A stretch of DNA of 14,979 bases. Origin: Bacteroidia bacterium. Lineage in GTDB: Bacteria; Bacteroidota; Bacteroidia; SpSt-205. Below, piece after piece: positions 7,233 through 13,629 of this stretch. A model generated the notes under the pieces. It was not told where the DNA came from. It saw only the letters and a list, made by a program, of their open reading frames with translations, and ran no database searches. Positions within the stretch are counted from its first letter, which is position 1. Every line of letters begins with the position of its first letter. Location of the stretch: the NCBI GenBank assembly GCA_025060275.1, contig JANXCJ010000036.1:1-14979 (forward strand), read 5' to 3'. The position numbers were made by a program, and so were the translations under genes.

Positions 7233-7967
7233 CTATTCTCTGTAAGAAAGTAGCTTTAAGGGATCCAGGGGAATACCCCCAAGCCACGTCTCTACGTGTA
7301 AGTGAGGTCCGGAAGCTGCCATGCCTAATCCCCCTGCTAAGGTAATGACATCTCCTACCTTTACTTTTTCCCCTACTCGGCGCAAGAGACGACTGTTATG
7401 CTTATAGATTGAAATCAAGCCATTTGGATGCTGGATGGCTATCACATACCCTGTCTGATACGAATACTCGGCAAAAATCACAGTTCCTTCGGCAATCGCT
7501 AATACAGGGTCGCCAGGGGCGCAGGTAATATCTATTCCCCAGTGCTCTTTAGCAGGCTCCATCGGACGCGAGACGCGCCCATCTGTAGGTAGAATATATT
7601 GACCCGATTGAAGGGTGGGAAAGAGAGGGAATCCTTGGCTCGGCTCACTGCGCATTACACCCTGCAGCTTGCGCAGCTCTTCCACTAAAGCAAGGTGTTG
7701 AGAGACCTTCTGCTCAAGGAGACGTACCCTCTCTAAAAGCGTAGCATATAAATACCGAAAACGGCTCGTAGGATAACCCGGCACTGTATAGCGCAGCGGC
7801 GTAAAAGCAAAAATCAGCCAAACCAACCCCCCTAAAACTAAAAGAAACCCAAGCCAGCCCCACCCTGCTAACCGCAGTTGAAATTGAAAAGTGCCTCTCT
7901 CCTGAATAAATAATAAACGATACTCTTGGACTAATAAAAGATAAAGCCGCCTCAAAAGAGACTTCAT
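7233..7967 (-). CDS. Membrane-anchored M23 family metallopeptidase
   Basis: A 244-residue LytM/M23 zinc peptidase expected to cut peptidoglycan cross-bridges, or to regulate cell-wall enzymes, in the periplasm. Order of parts: a basic cytoplasmic start (1-34), one membrane segment (about 35-57), a coiled-coil-like stretch (about 72-103), then the M23 domain (about 125-236). All zinc and catalytic residues are present: HWGID (His142, Asp146), IYKH (His190), and PHLHVE (His222, His224). It should therefore be an active enzyme rather than a degenerate EnvC-type activator. It is transcribed divergently from the gene at 8030. The variant -7 element TTACTTTG ends 5 nt before the ATG. Its substrate bond cannot be told from sequence. 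Confidence 0.93.
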   Translation of the reverse strand: MKSLLRRLYLLLVQEYRLLFIQERGTFQFQLRLAGWGWLGFLLVLGGLVWLIFAFTPLRYTVPGYPTSRFRYLYATLLERVRLLEQKVSQHLALVEELRKLQGVMRSEPSQGFPLFPTLQSGQYILPTDGRVSRPMEPAKEHWGIDITCAPGDPVLAIAEGTVIFAEYSYQTGYVIAIQHPNGLISIYKHNSRLLRRVGEKVKVGDVITLAGGLGMAASGPHLHVETWLGGIPLDPLKLLSYRE

Positions 7968-7972
7968 AAAAG

Positions 7973-7980
7973 CAAAGTAA
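7973..7980 (-). promoter_or_regulatory. Variant -7 element (TTACTTTG) for the M23 gene
   Basis: Minus-strand TTACTTTG ends 5 nt before the ATG at 7967. It is embedded in a direct repeat of TTGCTTTTA, present twice at 11-bp spacing, that runs into the start codon. Confidence 0.45.
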
Positions 7981-7995
7981 AAGCAAGACTTGCTT
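7981..7995. repeat. 15-bp palindrome between divergent promoters
   Basis: AAGCAAG-A-CTTGCTT: perfect 7-bp arms around one central base. It lies between the M23 -7 element (7973-7980) and the -7 element of the gene at 8030 (8015-8022). Position and symmetry suit a dimeric regulator's operator, but no regulator gene is adjacent. Confidence 0.45.
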
Positions 7996-8014
7996 CTAAT
8001 TTATGTGAGGGTTT

Positions 8015-8022
8015 TACTTTTA
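8015..8022 (+). promoter_or_regulatory. Variant -7 element (TACTTTTA)
   Basis: One mismatch to TAnnTTTG (final G to A), 7 nt before the ATG at 8030. The bases AGGAG just before the ATG look like a Shine-Dalgarno sequence but sit one base from the start codon, too close to act as one. Confidence 0.4.
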
Positions 8023-8029
8023 TAGGAGT

Positions 8030-9136
8030 ATGCCCTTAGGCCTTCGGATAGTAATGGGTGGAATAGGGCTTCTTTTCATTAGTATTGCCCTTATAGCGGG
8101 CACAGATATATGGGTAGTGCAATACACTCACCCCATCCCCGCTTATCTGTACAAAGCATCTAATGCACAGCCTGCTCCAAAGAAAGATACGCTTATAGTT
8201 ATGACTTGGAATATAAAGTTCGGAGGCGCAAGGATAGATTTCTTTTTTGACTGCTATGGAGACCGTGTGCATATGACCCGAGAGGAGGTGGAAAAAAACC
8301 TCGCAGGCATTCTAAGGAAAATCAAACAAGTGCAGCCAGATATCCTTCTTTTGCAGGAAGTAGATATCAATTCCAAGCGCTCTGCCTACATAGATATGGT
8401 AGCCTACTTTGCAGAAAGGGCAGGGCTTCCTTACGCTGCTTACGCAAGCCAGTGGCATGTAAAATATTTACCTAAAAAGGGACTGGGACCTATCAACTCA
8501 GGGAATGCTATCTTCTCTCGCTGGCCTATAGACACAGCCTTTAGAGTCCCTTTACCCCTCGTGGGAGCGTATCCCTGGTGGTATCGTTTTTTCTATCTGA
8601 GAAGGAATCTCTTAGTTGCTCGGATTCTCCTACCCAATAAACCCAATTTCTGGGTGATTAACACACATTTGGAAGCCTATGTACCTTATCCTGACAGCAC
8701 TCGTTATTTTCAGATACGAATTCTGGAAAGGTGGCTAGACAGCCTATCCCAAAAAGGAACTTCCTGGATAGCAGGGGGAGATTTGAATACTGTGCCCCCT
8801 GGAACTAAAAAATTGAAGGACTTTGACGATAATGCCTGTAAAACTATAGACCCCAACTTTGTAGCAGATGATTATACGCGAGAAGTAAATTGGCTTCTCC
8901 CCCTCTATCAAAAGTACAAAGAAGTTATCCCCTTAGAGGTCTATCAGGCTAAGGAGGAAGATTTTTACTCTCATACCGTAAATAAACAAGGATGGTGGAA
9001 TCGCCGCTTGGATTATCTTTTCACTAATCTCTCTTGGCTAGACGGAAGCGTACATCAAGATAGCACTAAAGGAGGCATGGAAACTTTCTCTCTTTCTGAC
9101 CATGCTCCAGTAGTGGGACGCCTCTTAGCAAACTGA
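8030..9136 (+). CDS. Exported endonuclease/exonuclease/phosphatase-family protein
   Basis: A 368-residue member of the metal-dependent EEP (DNase I/exonuclease III/sphingomyelinase) fold. An N-terminal hydrophobic segment (about 5-30) acts as signal anchor or signal peptide, so the enzyme faces the periplasm or outside. Catalytic motifs appear in order: TWNIKFGG (Asn61), LLQEVD (Glu110), NTHLEAY (His213), GGDLNT (Asp251, Asn253), RLDYLF, and SLSDHAPV (Asp357, His358). All are intact. Substrates in this fold range from nucleic acids to phospholipids and inositol phosphates, and sequence alone does not decide. The aromatic-rich stretch around 180-190 (YPWWYRFFYL) might contact membranes, as in sphingomyelinase-like members; this is speculation. 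It shares a short divergent promoter region with the M23 peptidase gene. Confidence 0.9.
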   Translation: MPLGLRIVMGGIGLLFISIALIAGTDIWVVQYTHPIPAYLYKASNAQPAPKKDTLIVMTWNIKFGGARIDFFFDCYGDRVHMTREEVEKNLAGILRKIKQVQPDILLLQEVDINSKRSAYIDMVAYFAERAGLPYAAYASQWHVKYLPKKGLGPINSGNAIFSRWPIDTAFRVPLPLVGAYPWWYRFFYLRRNLLVARILLPNKPNFWVINTHLEAYVPYPDSTRYFQIRILERWLDSLSQKGTSWIAGGDLNTVPPGTKKLKDFDDNACKTIDPNFVADDYTREVNWLLPLYQKYKEVIPLEVYQAKEEDFYSHTVNKQGWWNRRLDYLFTNLSWLDGSVHQDSTKGGMETFSLSDHAPVVGRLLAN

Positions 9137-9166
9137 GATGCAGCTTGGAAAATAGTCGTATCACAT

Positions 9167-9832
9167 TCAGGCTTTTGAGAATTCCTTCTCAATACGAGAA
9201 AGAGATTTGCGAAAAGGCAGCCAGAGTGGGAGTTCCACTGGCAAAGGCGCTGCCCAGCGTTCCAATCTCCATGCCCACAGGGCAATAGCACGCGGGTCAG
9301 GCGAAGGAGGCGGATAACCATATTTTACATCCCCTACTATGGGGCTACCTAATTCTGCCAGCTGCGCACGAATCTGGTGAAAGCGACCCGTCTGCGGCTC
9401 TACATATAAGAGGCTCATGTTATCTTGCCCACAGAGTGTCTGATAGCGAAGCACCGCTAAGGCACTTCCTGCGGAGGGCTTATAGAGAATTTTAGCACGG
9501 TGTCTACAGCTATCTTTCTGAATGTAATGCCGCAGCTCCCCAAAAGAGGGATAGATAGGAGGGGTGGTAATAGCCAAGTAAGCTTTGTATACTCTGCCTT
9601 TCTTGAATTTTTCTACCCAATTTGCTGCACTTTTAGGGTTGCGAGCAAGGAGCAGAAGCCCTCCCACGGGACGGTCAATCCGATGTACAAGGTGGAGCCT
9701 TTGCTTTAGCTCTTTTTCTGCCCAGGTAAGCGCATCCATGTCTTTTGTCTCATCCCGTTGAGAAGGTACGCCAGGCGGCTTATATAAAATCACCTCATCA
9801 GGCGTGACCTCTATGAGCTGAGGAGTTTCCAC
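9167..9832 (-). CDS. RluA-family pseudouridine synthase
   Basis: A 221-residue pseudouridine synthase of the RluA/RluC/RluD group without an N-terminal S4 domain, so closer to RluA/TruC in architecture. Visible motifs: ILYKPPGVPSQ (15-25), the catalytic HRIDRPVGGLLLLARN (50-65) with Asp53, and the substrate-binding block GRFHQIRAQLAELGSPIVGDVKYG near the end. It is expected to act on rRNA and/or tRNA uridines; the target cannot be assigned. The ATG at 9832 gives a 35-bp overlap with nuoB; a GTG at codon 14 would avoid it but would leave almost nothing before the conserved KPPG. The gene is probably co-transcribed with nuoB. It runs convergently towards the EEP gene with a 30-bp gap. Confidence 0.92.
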   Translation of the reverse strand: METPQLIEVTPDEVILYKPPGVPSQRDETKDMDALTWAEKELKQRLHLVHRIDRPVGGLLLLARNPKSAANWVEKFKKGRVYKAYLAITTPPIYPSFGELRHYIQKDSCRHRAKILYKPSAGSALAVLRYQTLCGQDNMSLLYVEPQTGRFHQIRAQLAELGSPIVGDVKYGYPPPSPDPRAIALWAWRLERWAAPLPVELPLWLPFRKSLSRIEKEFSKA

Positions 9833-10286
9833 CTTTACAGATTTTTTCTCTCAGCAAAAGTAATCCATCTATGAGGGCTTCTGGTCGGGGGGGGCAACCC
9901 GGCACATACACATCTACTGGTATGATTTTATCTACTCCCTTTACTACGTGATAGCCGTAGTGCCAGTAAGGCCCCCCAGCCGTAGCACATGACCCCATTG
10001 AAATCACATATTTAGGAGCGGGCATCTGATCGTAGAGCCGTTTTATGCGCTCTGCCATCTTGGCCGTAACTGTCCCGGCTACTATCATAAGGTCTGCTTG
10101 TCTGGGCGTAGCCCTTGGGAAAATACCATATCGCTCTAAATCAAAATGACTTGCAAAGGTTCCCATCATCTCTATCGCACAGCATGCTAAACCGAAGGTG
10201 AGAGGCCATATAGAGCGGCTCTCCGCCCACTTTAGAGCTTCCTCCAATCGCCAGAGTATAATATCTCCTCTCCCATCCTTAGGCAC
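9798..10286 (-). CDS. nuoB: NADH-quinone oxidoreductase subunit B, stand-alone
   Basis: Complex I subunit that carries the [4Fe-4S] cluster N2, the last electron carrier before quinone. All four ligands are present: the tandem Cys35-Cys36 in GLACCAIEMM, Cys100 in MGSCATAGG, and Cys131 in VPGCPPRPEAL. Other family blocks are complete: RATPRQADLMIVAGTVTAKM and YDQMPAPKYVISMG. The protein has 162 residues, normal for the family, with about 13 residues beyond the usual end. Start is GTG at 10286, with a perfect minus-strand -7 element 11 nt upstream. No nuoA, nuoC, nuoD or other complex I gene is adjacent; the neighbours are a pseudouridine synthase (35-bp overlap) and a divergent thioredoxin-like gene. 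An eight-base C run encodes the start of the CPPRP motif. Confidence 0.95.
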   Translation of the reverse strand: MPKDGRGDIILWRLEEALKWAESRSIWPLTFGLACCAIEMMGTFASHFDLERYGIFPRATPRQADLMIVAGTVTAKMAERIKRLYDQMPAPKYVISMGSCATAGGPYWHYGYHVVKGVDKIIPVDVYVPGCPPRPEALIDGLLLLREKICKGGNSSAHRGHA

Positions 10287-10297
10287 AATCTAATAAA

Positions 10298-10305
10298 CAA
10301 AAATA
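10298..10305 (-). promoter_or_regulatory. Bacteroidota -7 element (TATTTTTG) for nuoB
   Basis: Exact TAnnTTTG match on the minus strand, 11 nt before the GTG at 10286. It lies 21 bp from the opposite-strand element at 10327-10334, so the two promoters share the same short segment. Confidence 0.6.
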
Positions 10306-10326
10306 CTCAGCTTACGAGAGGATTTC

Positions 10327-10334
10327 TATATTTG
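10327..10334 (+). promoter_or_regulatory. Bacteroidota -7 element (TATATTTG)
   Basis: Exact consensus, followed by only CCAC before the ATG at 10339. The 4-nt gap leaves no room for an untranslated leader. Confidence 0.65.
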
Positions 10335-10338
10335 CCAC

Positions 10339-10887
10339 ATGCCCACCTACGCTCAAAGTCTGGAGTTAGGTAGCCCTATGCCTTCGTTTGAACTCCTAAG
10401 CGTTTGTAAGGAGCCCGTGAATAGCCGAAATTTGATGGGATCGCCTGTAGTAATAGTCTTCACATGCGGGCACTGCCCGTATGTTCAAGCCATAGAGGAG
10501 AGAATGTTAGCCCTAAGCCGAGCCTTCATTCCTAAAGGCATCCAGTGGATAGGGATAGCTTCTAATGATCCTTCTCTTCATCCCGAAGAGGACTCACCAG
10601 AAGCCCTTTGTCGGCGAACAAAAGAAAAAGACTATCCTTTTCCTATTCTCTTTGATGAGACACAAAGTGTAGCAAAAAGTTTTGGGGCAGTCTGTACGCC
10701 TGAGTTTTTTGTCTATGATGCGAATCATCGCTTGTACTACCATGGCAGGCTCGATGATAACTGGAAAGACCCCCTTCGAGTTAGCCGAGAAGAACTCAAG
10801 GAAGCGTTAGAAGCGCTCTTAGCAGGAAAGCCTGCACCTTTACCTCAGTACCCTGCAATGGGCTGCTCTATAAAATGGAAATCCTGA
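10339..10887 (+). CDS. Thioredoxin-like (AhpC/TSA-type redoxin) family protein
   Basis: A 182-residue cytoplasmic thioredoxin-fold protein of the widespread 'thioredoxin family / redoxin' group that ends in GC.IKWK. The active-site motif is CGHC (Cys43-Cys46) in FTCGHCPYV; many relatives have CNHC at this place, while CGHC is the motif of protein disulfide isomerases. Further family blocks are SNDPSLHPEEDSPE (75-88), FPILFDETQSVAKSFGAVCTPEFFVYD, YHGRLDDNW and the terminal MGCSIKWKS. No signal peptide is seen, so it probably acts in the cytosol as a thiol-disulfide reductase or peroxidase; which one is not shown. The gene is 12 bp upstream of the secreted protein at 10900, probably one operon. 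A -7 element sits 4 nt before its start. Confidence 0.9.
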   Translation: MPTYAQSLELGSPMPSFELLSVCKEPVNSRNLMGSPVVIVFTCGHCPYVQAIEERMLALSRAFIPKGIQWIGIASNDPSLHPEEDSPEALCRRTKEKDYPFPILFDETQSVAKSFGAVCTPEFFVYDANHRLYYHGRLDDNWKDPLRVSREELKEALEALLAGKPAPLPQYPAMGCSIKWKS

Positions 10888-10899
10888 GCCTTTTTCAGC

Positions 10900-11511
10900 A
10901 TGTTTTACAAACTCATAGTGGGAATAAGCTTCTTCTGGGCGCAGAGCGTATTTGTAGGACGAGCCATTGGAACCACAGGCGAACTTATCGGAAAGGATAG
11001 CGTATTTTCTTCAGTAGGGGAAATAGTAATTCAGTTCAAGCTGCCAAGAGGTTGGGAGAAAGACACTTTCATAGCCCTGATACACAATCCCCTGGGCATA
11101 GTAGCCCGTAAAAAGCTCGTTTCCTCTGCCAGTCATCCTCTCTATGCTTACGGACGCGTGAGCCTTCAAAGGGCTGGGCTTTACTTACTCACTATCCACC
11201 ATCCTCGCACTGGCGCTCGCGTGTGGGGTAAGCAGCGTTTTTACCTCCTTTCTCCTCCCTACAATACCCTACCCCTCGTGCGTGCATATCATAATGCTCT
11301 ACTCAAACATGCTCCCACCCCCTTCTCCTCAGACCCTTCATTAGAGGAGGAGATAGAAGCCCTTCACACCCCTCTACCTCAAGCAGAACCTATATCTGTT
11401 TCACTCAGTGAGGAAGACTTGACCCTTCCTGAGGAGCTTAGCGAACCCCTGTTTCTACAAGAAAAAAGCGAGGAAGAAAACGACATAGACTCATTAGGGT
11501 TAGACGACTAA
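10900..11511 (+). CDS. Secreted protein of unknown function, beta-rich domain plus acidic tail (paralogue B)
   Basis: No named family recognised. The 203-residue product has a signal peptide (1-14, ending F-F-W-A) with cleavage predicted before Gln15. A beta-rich domain follows (about 15-125), then an acidic tail (about 145-203) with some 19 Asp/Glu and one Lys. It matches the protein at 2550-3188 in length, mature start (QSV), domain order and motifs: DT(F/L), YGR versus YRGK, RAGLYLLTI versus QAGIYVLSV, HPR versus PPR, and SPPYNTL versus SPQYPTI. The two are likely diverged paralogues. It follows the thioredoxin-like gene by 12 bp, with no promoter element in between. Its last 12 bp overlap the end of the convergent fadJ-type gene. 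No function can be assigned. Confidence 0.8.
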   Translation: MFYKLIVGISFFWAQSVFVGRAIGTTGELIGKDSVFSSVGEIVIQFKLPRGWEKDTFIALIHNPLGIVARKKLVSSASHPLYAYGRVSLQRAGLYLLTIHHPRTGARVWGKQRFYLLSPPYNTLPLVRAYHNALLKHAPTPFSSDPSLEEEIEALHTPLPQAEPISVSLSEEDLTLPEELSEPLFLQEKSEEENDIDSLGLDD

Positions 11512-13584
11512 GAAGCGCGGACCATACTTATCCGCTAGGAACTTTGCCCGCTCCCGGAAAGTTTTCTCCCCTGTCCATTCTATAAAATGAAATACGCCTC
11601 CTGTAAATGGAGCAAAACCCCAGCCCAGAATAGAGCCCACATTGCCATCAGTTTTTGACTGGAGGATTCCTTCCTGATAGATGCGAAGGGATTCCGCCAC
11701 CTGGACATAAAGGAAACGATCTATTAGCTCACTGTACTCACTGGTAGGGACAGTCCTAGAGGGAAAATACTCCTTCAAGCGAGGCCAAAGATATTTTCTC
11801 TGCCCTTGAGATGGATATTCGTAAAAACCTGCTTGGGCTTTTTTACCAGGACGCCCTAATTCCTCTACAAAGAGCTTCCCTATATAAGAGACCGGGTCAT
11901 CAGAGAGAGAAACACCCAAATCTGCCTCTGTCTGACGCAGGATGTCGTACATGAGTGAGATACTGACTTCATCTGCGAGCGCCAGTGGTCCTACAGGCAT
12001 GCCCGCCTGCCGAGCTAAATTTTCTATCAAGGCTGCAGGGACACCTTCCATCAGCATCCTGAAGCCTTCCCTCACATACGTACCAAATACCCGAGAAGTG
12101 AAAAATCCTCTGCTATCCCGCACTACAATCGGTACCTTGCCTATTTTCTTCGCAAAATCTAATGACCATGCTAGCGTGTGCGGCGAAGTATCCTTACCCA
12201 TGATAATTTCCAGTAAAGGCATCCGTTCTGCAGGAGAAAAGAAATGTAATCCAATAAACCGTGGAGCGATACCCGTAGACTCTGCTAAACTTGAAATTGG
12301 CAAAGTGGAAGTATTAGAGGCTAAAATTCCTTCAGGATGGATGAAAGGAATTACTTCCTGATACACACTAGCTTTGAGATGGCGGTCCTCAAATACAGCC
12401 TCTATCACTAAATCAGCTCCTGAAAGGTCTTCGTATTTCAACGTATAGTGTAGATTAGAGAGTTGCTGATGTGCCTGCTGGGGAGAGAGGCGCTGGCGCT
12501 GTAGCGCCTTTTCAACTAAGTCGTGGGAAAATCTGCGAGCCTGCTCTAAGACAGTTTCACTTATATCTTTTACCCATGTTTCATACCCAGCCGCTGCACA
12601 TACATAAGCAATGGCACGTCCCATCATACCACCTCCGAGGATAGCCACTTTACTTATAGCAGCAGGCGCAATATCAGCAGGTCTGTGAGGAAGCTCTAAG
12701 AGCTTATTGCGTCCTATGAAAAGTGTATTTACCATCGCCCTCGCTGTGCGGGAAGAAAGCGTCTTTGCGAAATAGCGACTTTCTATGCGCAGCCCCTCTA
12801 AAAAGGGTACTTGTAGCCCCTCATACACAGCACAAAGGCAGTGATAAGCCCCCGGGTAATTCCCATAAGTTTTCTCTCGCAGACGGGCAATTGTGACTGA
12901 GAAAATTTGCCTTCCTGCCTGACTATGCACTTCTCCACCAGGGAGAGAGTAGTCGGGTTCTAGCCAGGGATTTGATCCACGGGGTTTGCTATGGAGCCAT
13001 CTCAGAGAGGCTTCTATAAGTTCATCACTTTTTTCCACAAGCACTTCTACTAACCCCAACTTGTGAGCCTCCCAAGGATTGAGACGACGCCCTTCCAGAA
13101 GGAGTTCCAAAGCAGGCATGATCCCTATTTTACGAGGTAGCCTCTGCGTACCTCCACCACCCGGCATAAGCCCAAGCGTAGTCTCTGGGAGCCCTATTTC
13201 TATTTGCGGGGCGGCTACTGCTACTCTATAATGACATGCTAAAGCCAACTCATAACCCCCTCCCAGCGCTGAACCGTTGATAGCAGCTACTGCAGGCTTT
13301 CCCCCACTCTCTAGCCGAAGAAAAACCTTCTGTACCTGCCAGCTCGCCTCGTAAATCTGCCTCTCATCCGCACTCTCCATAAGCTGCTGTAAAGTTTGAA
13401 TATCCGCCCCGGCAAGAAACTCTTTGTTACGGGAGCTAATGACAATACCCTTGACAGTATCGTCCGTAAGAAGCGCTTCTAATGCTTCGTGAAAAGAACC
13501 TACACTTTCTGGATTTAGGACATTCACACGCGGCATTTTCCAGAAAAGAAGGGCATATTCACCCTCCTTTATCAACTCTATCAT
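11500..13584 (-). CDS. fadJ: Bifunctional enoyl-CoA hydratase / 3-hydroxyacyl-CoA dehydrogenase (FadJ/FadB type)
   Basis: A 694-residue two-enzyme fusion for the middle steps of fatty-acid beta-oxidation. It hydrates trans-2-enoyl-CoA, then oxidises the 3-hydroxyacyl-CoA with NAD+. Residues 1-190 form the crotonase domain, with oxyanion loop FLAGADI (56-62) and both catalytic glutamates, Glu112 (GGGYE) and Glu134 (GLPE). The dehydrogenase begins near 311 with KVAILGGGMMGRA and has catalytic His447 in GLHFFSP and Glu395 in VIEAVFED. Two C-terminal helical repeats follow, ending near GWGFAPFTGG. FadJ versus FadB cannot be settled from sequence alone; no thiolase partner (fadA/fadI) is adjacent. 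The ATG at 13584 lies 7 nt after a perfect -7 element. The 3' end overlaps the convergent gene at 10900 by 12 bp. Confidence 0.93.
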   Translation of the reverse strand: MIELIKEGEYALLFWKMPRVNVLNPESVGSFHEALEALLTDDTVKGIVISSRNKEFLAGADIQTLQQLMESADERQIYEASWQVQKVFLRLESGGKPAVAAINGSALGGGYELALACHYRVAVAAPQIEIGLPETTLGLMPGGGGTQRLPRKIGIMPALELLLEGRRLNPWEAHKLGLVEVLVEKSDELIEASLRWLHSKPRGSNPWLEPDYSLPGGEVHSQAGRQIFSVTIARLREKTYGNYPGAYHCLCAVYEGLQVPFLEGLRIESRYFAKTLSSRTARAMVNTLFIGRNKLLELPHRPADIAPAAISKVAILGGGMMGRAIAYVCAAAGYETWVKDISETVLEQARRFSHDLVEKALQRQRLSPQQAHQQLSNLHYTLKYEDLSGADLVIEAVFEDRHLKASVYQEVIPFIHPEGILASNTSTLPISSLAESTGIAPRFIGLHFFSPAERMPLLEIIMGKDTSPHTLAWSLDFAKKIGKVPIVVRDSRGFFTSRVFGTYVREGFRMLMEGVPAALIENLARQAGMPVGPLALADEVSISLMYDILRQTEADLGVSLSDDPVSYIGKLFVEELGRPGKKAQAGFYEYPSQGQRKYLWPRLKEYFPSRTVPTSEYSELIDRFLYVQVAESLRIYQEGILQSKTDGNVGSILGWGFAPFTGGVFHFIEWTGEKTFRERAKFLADKYGPRFLVV

Positions 13585-13591
13585 AAACTCA

Positions 13592-13599
13592 CAAAAGTA
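13592..13599 (-). promoter_or_regulatory. Bacteroidota -7 element (TACTTTTG) for fadJ
   Basis: Exact TAnnTTTG match on the minus strand, 7 nt before the fadJ ATG and after the stop of the outer-membrane protein gene at 13630. It lets fadJ be transcribed independently of scpA. Confidence 0.6.
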
Positions 13600-13629
13600 A
13601 AGGAAACCCCCACACCCCTGCCCTATTAG

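Noticed and set aside
9175..9192. TTGAGAA-TTCC-TTCTCAA hairpin at the end of the RluA-type gene, between convergent genes
   Set aside because: Perfect 7-bp stem but AT-rich and without a T run on either strand, so it was not called a terminator.
9887..9894. Run of eight G on the plus strand inside nuoB
   Set aside because: Explained by codons for the conserved CPPRP motif; the frame is intact on both sides, so it is not a frameshift or switch on present evidence.
11942..12361. 139-codon plus-strand frame inside fadJ
   Set aside because: Antisense to the well-conserved dehydrogenase domain; no recognisable motif.
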